Shown here piece after piece: positions 55,330-64,000 of a stretch of 64,000 bases of DNA. Source of the stretch: Seleniivibrio woodruffii. Lineage in GTDB: Bacteria; Chrysiogenota; Deferribacteres; Deferribacterales; Geovibrionaceae. A program made the translations under genes and the position numbers. The stretch is taken from assembly GCF_004339245.1 (NCBI RefSeq), contig NZ_SMGG01000003.1:213106-277105 (forward strand), written 5' to 3'. The notes below the pieces were generated by a model. The model saw nothing but the letters and a program-made list of their open reading frames with translations, made no database searches and had not been told where the DNA came from. Every line of letters begins with the position of its first letter. Position 1 is the stretch's first letter.

Positions 55330-55853
55330 TATCTCTCGCCGTCGTATTTAATAATTTCCCCTGTCTGATAGATGGGGTATATGGTTGAAATAGTATTTTT
55401 ATAGACCAGCTGCTGACGTCCCTCAAATGATGTCAGAAGTGTATAATTGTCGAAACCGATGAGACTTCCTCTTATCTTTACACCGTTTATAAGGAAGCTG
55501 ACTATGGGTGAGCGTGATTTACGCACTTCGTTAAGAAAGATATCCTGCATGGGGGGTCTCGTGTGCTTCGGGTGTCGTCCCTGATGTGCGCTGTAGTAAA
55601 TCTTTGAGATAAAGTCGATATCAACAACTGTCCTCGCAGATGCTACAGTAGCTATATCATTCTTAGATAAGAGAATTTTAAGTTCTGCGTCATCCAGAAG
55701 GATGTGATACGGGTCGAAATCCATCACCCTCCCTCTGAATCTCTCTTTGTTCTTCATAATGAACATCAGCGGAATCTTTCGTGTTCTTGCGTTGTGCATA
55801 AACACAAATTCTATCTGCGCATGAAATGATGCGCCCGAAACAGAACTATCCAT
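55329..55853 (-). CDS. Tandem (double-domain) Hfq-like RNA chaperone
   Basis: The 174 residues contain two Sm/Hfq domains in one chain. Domain 2 (about 101-162) is clearly Hfq: QDIFLNEVRKSRSPIV, NGVKIRGSLIGFDNYTLL and YKNTISTIYP, against the classical YKHAIS; Gln103, Asp135 and Lys152 are kept, but the histidine is Asn. Domain 1 (about 14-72) is more diverged: FMHNARTRKIPLMFIM, RFRGRVMDFDPYHILL and SKNDIATV; Lys is kept, and the Gln at the proximal RNA site is Glu. A basic linker (HQGRHPKHTRPP) joins them. Three chains could form a pseudo-hexamer. A GGGGAGAG site precedes the ATG, and a receiver gene follows in the same operon. Confidence 0.88.
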   Translation of the reverse strand: MDSSVSGASFHAQIEFVFMHNARTRKIPLMFIMKNKERFRGRVMDFDPYHILLDDAELKILLSKNDIATVASARTVVDIDFISKIYYSAHQGRHPKHTRPPMQDIFLNEVRKSRSPIVSFLINGVKIRGSLIGFDNYTLLTSFEGRQQLVYKNTISTIYPIYQTGEIIKYDGER

Positions 55854-55883
55854 GGTCTCTCCCCAATTATTGTATCTTAGCAG

Positions 55884-55911
55884 ATTATAAATTGTTTATC
55901 TGTGTTTACAA
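55884..55911 (-). promoter_or_regulatory. Candidate promoter of the tandem-Hfq operon
   Basis: On the minus strand TTGTAA (55911-55906) and a perfect TATAAT (55889-55884) are spaced by 16 bases. The leader would be only about 25 bases and contains the GGGGAGAG ribosome site. Confidence 0.6.
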
Positions 55912-55920
55912 GTTATAATT

Positions 55921-56053
55921 TAATCCACAATGTTTATTTCTGTAAATTTCACATCACCACTGCACTGGTTAAACAGTGAAAACAGACATCAGGTTTTCCA
56001 CAATATTCTTTATTCAAAAATCCTTGACAAATTTAGCGTAAATCGCTTGTCAA
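55921..56053. other. AT-rich candidate origin/operator region upstream of dnaN
   Basis: The 266-base gap between the Hfq-like gene and dnaN is AT-rich. It holds DnaA-box-like sites TAATCCACA (55921-55929, one mismatch to TTATCCACA) and TTTTCCACA (55994-56002, fits TTWTNCACA). It also holds a near-perfect palindrome CACTGGTTAAACAGTG (55963-55978) and nested inverted repeats: TTGACAA (56024-56030) with TTGTCAA (56047-56053), enclosing ATTTA-GCG-TAAAT. dnaA is absent. The region may be an origin, an operator, or both; two DnaA-like sites alone are weak evidence. Confidence 0.45.
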
Positions 56054-56075
56054 CAATTTCCAAATAGCTTATTAT
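56047..56075 (+). promoter_or_regulatory. Candidate dnaN promoter
   Basis: TTGTCA (56047-56052) and TATTAT (56070-56075) are spaced by 17 bases. The -35 box is the right arm of the inverted repeat described just upstream, so a protein bound to that repeat would block the promoter. Confidence 0.6.
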
Positions 56076-56119
56076 TACTACGACTATATTTAAAAAATAT
56101 AAAAATAAGAGGAATGGTT

Positions 56120-57225
56120 ATGCGTTTTAAGGCAGTTAAGGACGATATTTATCCCTTCATCCAATATGCGAACAACTTTACGAGCCCTAAAAACCTTAAT
56201 ACAATTCTGCAAAATATATTGATCGAAGCTGAAGCGGACGGTGTCACGCTTAAAGCGACGGACATGCAGGTTGGGTTTTCAGGAAAGCTGGACGTAAGCG
56301 TTGAGACAACTGGTGTCGCCACCGTATCCGGTAAGAAGCTTCTTGATATCGTAAAGGAGATACCGGACGGTTCAGTAATCGATTTCTTCTTTGACGGCTC
56401 AAAGATAAATATCAGCGCAGGAAAGTCAAACTTCAAACTTTCCACTATCAGCCATGAGATATTTCCTACAATGGCCGAGATCACCCCTGAATACAGCCTC
56501 AAGATTAAAAGCCAGCTCCTTCTTGAACTCATAAAAAAGACAAGCTTCTGTATCTCAACAGACGCATCCAAGATAGAATACACAGGAGCGCATCTGGCAG
56601 TATACGGAAACAAGCTTGAAGTATCTGCAGCAGATTTTCAGAGAATAGCCACAAGCAGTCTCATGTTTGACGATGAATACGCAAATGAATTTATCATCAA
56701 TATTCCCAGAAAGACTGTTGTAGAACTTATAAAAATCCTCGATCATGACGAGTATGTCGAAATAGACACAGACAGAAAGCAGATAATATTCAAAATAGGA
56801 ACCATTCAGATATATTCAAAACTCATTGAGAAATATATCAAAAGCATCACTAAACTGTTCTCTAACGAATTTCCGCTTACTGCAAAGCTTAAGCGTTCCG
56901 AGTTTCTCGACGTTATAAAACGTGTATCCGCAATCACAAGTGAAGTCACCCACGGCGTTGTTCTCTCATTTAAAGACGACAGCCTGACACTTTACAGCCT
57001 TGAGACCGAATACGGAGCAGGTAACGAAACTGTCGAGGATTACGAATACAAAGGAAATCCCATAGACATCATTTTCAACTCCAAGCACATGGTGGAGATG
57101 ATAAACAACATAGACACCGACTATTTCATCCTCCAGATGATAGGCGACAGAAACCCTGCCGTCATTCTTCCGGACGGCGGTGACTATAAATACCTTGTGG
57201 TTCCCATCTCTATCAACAGGTTCTG

Positions 57226-57226
<1 letters not shown>
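56120..57226 (+). CDS. dnaN: DNA polymerase III beta sliding clamp
   Basis: Ring-shaped clamp that tethers the polymerase. From the ATG at 56120 it has 368 residues (MRFKAVKDDIYPFIQYANNF). I prefer this to the ATG at 56114 because the AAGAGG site (56107-56112) is then seven bases away. The three clamp domains are visible, with ATDMQVGFSG near residue 45 and the C-terminal DGGDYKYLVVPISINRF. The stop overlaps the recF start by one base (TGATG). Confidence 0.96.
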
Positions 57227-60616
<3,390 letters not shown>

Positions 60617-60624
60617 GTGTATTA

Positions 60625-63114
60625 ATGGAAGATAAAAAACGTATTGTCGGAATATCGATAGAGGATTCCGTAAAAAACAGCTACCTTGATTATGCTATGA
60701 GCGTTATCGTGGGCAGGGCGCTTCCGGACGTTCGTGACGGTCTGAAACCCGTCCACCGCCGTGTGCTCTACTCCATGAGCGAAATGGGAGTTGAATACAA
60801 CAAACCCTATAAAAAATCAGCCCGTATCGTGGGTGACGTTATCGGTAAGTATCACCCCCACGGCGACAGTGCGGTTTATGATACTCTTGTGCGTATGGCA
60901 CAGGATTTCTCGCTGAGATATCCCCTTGTTGACGGTCAGGGTAACTTCGGTTCCGTTGACGGCGACAGTGCAGCGGCAATGAGATATACCGAGGTAAGGC
61001 TCTCAAAGATAGCCGACGAGCTTCTTTCCGATCTCGACAAAGACACGGTGGACTTCTCCCCCAACTACGACGGCTCCCTTGACGAACCCGTTGTTCTCCC
61101 CACCCGTGTCCCTACTCTGCTTATAAACGGAACCAGCGGTATTGCGGTGGGTATGGCTACAAACATTCCTCCCCACAACATAACTGAGATTATTACCGCT
61201 CTTGACTTCATGATAGACAACGAAAACTATACTGAAGAGGATATCCTCGGAATAGTTAAAGGCCCCGACTTCCCTACATACGGCCTTATCATGGGCAAAA
61301 AAGACATTATGAATGCCTACAGAACCGGACGAGGCTCAATCACCATCCGCTCAAGGATCGTTATTGAAGAGACTAAATCCGGCAAGCCTGTGATAATCGT
61401 TCGTGAGATCCCCTATCAGGTTAACAAGGCCTCAATGATAGAGAAGATCGCAGAACTTGTTCAGGAGAAGAAGATAACGGGAATCACTGACCTTCGTGAC
61501 GAATCCGACAAGGACGGTATCAGGGTTGTAATCGAGCTTCGCAAAGGCGAAAACGTGGATGTTGTGCTCAACAGGCTTTATAAATTCACTCAGATGCAGA
61601 CCTCTTTCGGTTTCAACATGGTTGCTCTGGTGGACGGAAAGCCCCACACACTCTCACTTATGCGCATTCTGCAGGAGTTCATCAAACACAGGGTGACAGT
61701 GGTTACCCGCAGAACCAGATTCCTGCTTAAAAAGGCTGAAGACAGACTTCATATCTTGGAAGGTCTGATCAAAGCCGTTGAAAACATTGATGAAGTCATC
61801 AAGACCATCAAAGCATCCAAAGACACAGCGGATGCTAAGAGAAATCTGTGCGAAAAATTCGGATTCTCCGATATTCAGGCTCAGTCCATCCTTGAGATGA
61901 GACTGCAGAAACTCACAGGCCTTGAGATTGAAAAACTTCAGGAAGAATATCAGAACACACTTAAAGATATCGAATATTTCAGAAGCATTCTGGGCAACAG
62001 ACACGTTATGATGTCGCTTATCAAAGAAGAGCTGGACGAAGTGAAAGCTAAGTACGGTGATGAGAGACGCACTGAAATAACTGCTGACGTTCAGGATTTC
62101 GAAGACGAAGACCTTATTCCCAACACTGAGAAAGTTGTGACAATGTCACATCAGGGTTATATAAAGAGCACCCTGCTCAACTCCTTCACATCACAGAGAA
62201 GGGGCGGCAAAGGTAAGACCGGAGCCGGCAGCAAGGAAGAGGACTTCATTGAAAGGATAATCGTGACCACAAATCATACACGCCTGATGTTCTTTACAAA
62301 CACAGGCAAGGTTCATTATCTGAAGGTCTACAACCTGCCCGAAGCGCTTAAAGAGGCGAAAGGCAGACATATTTCGAACCTTCTGACCCTTGAGCCTGAA
62401 GAGAAGATCGCAAGCGTGCTCCCCCTGCCTGCAGACATTGAAGGCAAGTATCTGTTCTTCGCCACAAAAGACGGCGTAGCCAAGAAAACAAGCCTCGATG
62501 AGTTCTCAAGCGGCAGAAGCGGGATCGTAGCTATCAAAATGCGTGACGGTGACGAGATCATCGCCGCAGACATTACAACTGACGAAGACCACGTTATCTT
62601 CACCAGCAGAGACGGAAAAACCATTCAGTTTTCATCTCAGGATGTCCGTTCTATGGGAAGAAGCGCAACAGGCGTCAGAGGCATGACCCTTGAACTCAGA
62701 GACTACGTTGTTTCTATGGAAGTTCTCACAGGAGATCCTTATATTCTCTCTGTAACTGCGGGCGGCTACGGCAAGCTCACCGAAAGAGAGGAATACAGAG
62801 TTCAGACCAGAGGCGGAAAAGGCGTTAAACTTTGCAGAGTAAGCCCCAAAACAGGCTATGTATGCGGAGCCAAGCAGGTTCGCCCCGGCGATGAGGTAAT
62901 GCTGATAACCAAGTCAGGAAAAACAATCAGAATAGATGTCGCAGGCATATCCACAATGGGACGTGACACAATGGGTGTCAAACTTATGGATATCGAAGAG
63001 GACAACGAGATTATATCTTTTGCGGTAGTAAAGGAGGGACAGGATAATGGCAACAGTGATGGACGGGAAGATTCTGGCAGCGAAGGTGAGAGCGGAGCTG
63101 AAACAGAAGGTTGA
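60625..63114 (+). CDS. gyrA: DNA gyrase subunit A
   Basis: DNA-cleaving subunit, 829 residues. The catalytic tyrosine is in AMRYTEVRL near residue 120, and the quinolone-region [10 protein letters not shown] and the winged-helix [13 protein letters not shown] are present. The six-bladed C-domain carries the GyrA box [10 protein letters not shown], which marks true gyrase rather than topoisomerase IV. The protein ends in a Gly/Ser/Glu acidic tail ([15 protein letters not shown]) encoded in a 68-base overlap with folD. Acidic GyrA tails modulate DNA wrapping in other species. Confidence 0.98.
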   Translation: MEDKKRIVGISIEDSVKNSYLDYAMSVIVGRALPDVRDGLKPVHRRVLYSMSEMGVEYNKPYKKSARIVGDVIGKYHPHGDSAVYDTLVRMAQDFSLRYPLVDGQGNFGSVDGDSAAAMRYTEVRLSKIADELLSDLDKDTVDFSPNYDGSLDEPVVLPTRVPTLLINGTSGIAVGMATNIPPHNITEIITALDFMIDNENYTEEDILGIVKGPDFPTYGLIMGKKDIMNAYRTGRGSITIRSRIVIEETKSGKPVIIVREIPYQVNKASMIEKIAELVQEKKITGITDLRDESDKDGIRVVIELRKGENVDVVLNRLYKFTQMQTSFGFNMVALVDGKPHTLSLMRILQEFIKHRVTVVTRRTRFLLKKAEDRLHILEGLIKAVENIDEVIKTIKASKDTADAKRNLCEKFGFSDIQAQSILEMRLQKLTGLEIEKLQEEYQNTLKDIEYFRSILGNRHVMMSLIKEELDEVKAKYGDERRTEITADVQDFEDEDLIPNTEKVVTMSHQGYIKSTLLNSFTSQRRGGKGKTGAGSKEEDFIERIIVTTNHTRLMFFTNTGKVHYLKVYNLPEALKEAKGRHISNLLTLEPEEKIASVLPLPADIEGKYLFFATKDGVAKKTSLDEFSSGRSGIVAIKMRDGDEIIAADITTDEDHVIFTSRDGKTIQFSSQDVRSMGRSATGVRGMTLELRDYVVSMEVLTGDPYILSVTAGGYGKLTEREEYRVQTRGGKGVKLCRVSPKTGYVCGAKQVRPGDEVMLITKSGKTIRIDVAGISTMGRDTMGVKLMDIEEDNEIISFAVVKEGQDNGNSDGREDSGSEGESGAETEG

Positions 63115-63892
63115 CGGATACAAGGCTAAATCGGGCAGAGTTCCCGGTCTGGCCGTGGTTCTGGTGGGTGAAGACCCCGCCAGCCAGGTTTATGTGAGAA
63201 TGAAGAACAAGGCGTGTGAAGAGGCAGGCTACAAATCCATAGTGAACAGGATGCCCGCCGAAACCACCACGGAAGAGCTTCTGGCAGTGGTTAACGAGTA
63301 TAATAATGATGATACAATCAACGGTATCCTCGTTCAGCTTCCTCTGCCCAAGCAGATAGACGAGAAGAAGATACTTTATGCTATCAAACCAGAGAAGGAT
63401 GTGGACGGTTTCCATCCCTTCAACGTGGGTCTTATGAACATCGGCGAAGAGACTCTCTTCCCCTGTACTCCCTACGGATGTATGAAGTTCTTTGAGGAAT
63501 ACGGCATAGACACAACCGGCAAAAATGCAGTTGTTATAGGCAGAAGCAACATCGTGGGTAAACCCATGACCTCTCTGCTTATAAAAGCTAACTGCACTGT
63601 TACTGTATGCCACTCCAAAACAAAAGATATCGCAGGCATATGCCGTCAGGCCGACATAATTGTTGCGGCGATAGGCAAGCCTGAGTTTGTTACTGCAGAT
63701 TTTGTTAAAGAGGGCGCAGTTGTTATCGACGTAGGTATCAACAGAGTGGACGACAAGCTTGTGGGCGACGTTGCGTATGAAGAGGTGGCAAAAAAAGCCA
63801 GCTATATAACGCCCGTTCCCGGCGGTGTGGGCCCCATGACCATCGCAATGCTTCTCGCCAACACAATGAAGGCTTTCGAGGCTACACTTTAA
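63047..63892 (+). CDS. folD: Methylenetetrahydrofolate dehydrogenase/cyclohydrolase
   Basis: Bifunctional folate enzyme of 281 residues. It has the catalytic lysine region [41 protein letters not shown], the cofactor loop [12 protein letters not shown] and the terminal [16 protein letters not shown]. The ATG at 63047 is preceded by GGAGG and AGGATA sites that lie inside gyrA, and the coding overlap with gyrA is 68 bases in another frame. mnmE, also a folate-dependent enzyme, follows four bases later. Confidence 0.97.
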   Translation: MATVMDGKILAAKVRAELKQKVDGYKAKSGRVPGLAVVLVGEDPASQVYVRMKNKACEEAGYKSIVNRMPAETTTEELLAVVNEYNNDDTINGILVQLPLPKQIDEKKILYAIKPEKDVDGFHPFNVGLMNIGEETLFPCTPYGCMKFFEEYGIDTTGKNAVVIGRSNIVGKPMTSLLIKANCTVTVCHSKTKDIAGICRQADIIVAAIGKPEFVTADFVKEGAVVIDVGINRVDDKLVGDVAYEEVAKKASYITPVPGGVGPMTIAMLLANTMKAFEATL

Positions 63893-63896
63893 TAAT

Positions 63897-64000
63897 ATGA
63901 ACACCATTTATGCGGCTATTAGCCCGTTGATCTCTTCTGCAATTATTGCCGTACGGATTTCGGGGGACAAAGCCGTTGACGTATTTAAACTTTTAAACGG
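63897..64000 (+). CDS. mnmE: tRNA modification GTPase MnmE (partial, N-terminus)
   Basis: The first 34 residues (MNTIYAAISPLISSAIIAVR, then ISGDKAVDVFKLLNG) match the start of the MnmE folate-binding domain before the window ends. In typical MnmE the middle of this segment carries a Pro-x-Gly-x-Gly-Gly loop (TPPGxGGIAIVRISG), and here it reads SPLISSAIIAVRISG. MnmE with MnmG modifies wobble uridine using methylenetetrahydrofolate, which fits the adjacent folD. Confidence 0.75.
   Translation, partial: MNTIYAAISPLISSAIIAVRISGDKAVDVFKLLN

Overview
The window is about 64 kb of bacterial chromosome with mid GC content. It is almost fully coding and holds no rRNA, tRNA, CRISPR array or insertion sequence that I could find. 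The organism looks like a motile, diderm anaerobe of the Deferribacterota type (Geovibrio, Denitrovibrio or Seleniivibrio kind). The basis is the combination of a polar-type flagellar regulator set (flhF, fleN, fliA), CheZ plus a CheA with its own receiver, an MqnC-type futalosine menaquinone pathway, pyruvate phosphate dikinase, LapA/LapB and a c-type-heme sensor kinase. This placement is an inference from content and gene order, not from a database match.

Layout. Positions 1-5,700 are minus strand: leuC-leuD, a palindromic repeat, then glyS and the start of ppdK. Positions 5,840-8,020 hold groES-groEL behind a textbook CIRCE operator, closed by a strong terminator. Positions 8,070-10,480 hold a membrane GGDEF protein divergent from a heme-motif histidine kinase. 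Positions 10,559-16,190 are a tight plus-strand operon: HIT protein, lapA, lapB, mutS, a small membrane protein and a YycJ-like metallohydrolase. Positions 16,194-29,072 are minus strand: a CorC-type CBS protein, then mqnC, a GAF histidine kinase, a FapA/DUF342 protein, uvrA, an AMIN-domain amidase, glmU and glmS.

Positions 29,199-53,139 are a long motility and signalling block on the plus strand. It begins with fliR-flhB, a pair of structured repeat elements, flhA-flhF-fleN, a 67-residue membrane protein, fliA-cheB-fliM-fliN, and then cheY-cheZ-cheA behind their own promoter. Next come two secreted proteins and a membrane-anchored protein of unknown function, a SpoIIE-type phosphatase, a STAS protein, a STAS-HEAT protein, cheR, a small gene with a disrupted start, a degenerate PilZ-like protein, a DUF2802-like protein, a FliK-like protein and an MscS channel.

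Positions 53,193-55,853 hold a [2Fe-2S] protein with a degenerate RACo-like body, a stand-alone receiver and a protein made of two fused Hfq domains. Positions 55,854-64,000 hold an AT-rich candidate origin or regulatory region, then dnaN-recF-gyrB-gyrA-folD and the start of mnmE. dnaA is not beside dnaN.

The points most worth a second look are the tandem-Hfq protein, the pair of roughly 125-bp elements between flhB and flhA with terminal inverted repeats and a co-varying internal stem, the small gene after cheR whose start is broken by an apparent one-base deletion in a G run, the ferredoxin-fused unknown protein, and the nested inverted repeats overlapping the dnaN promoter.
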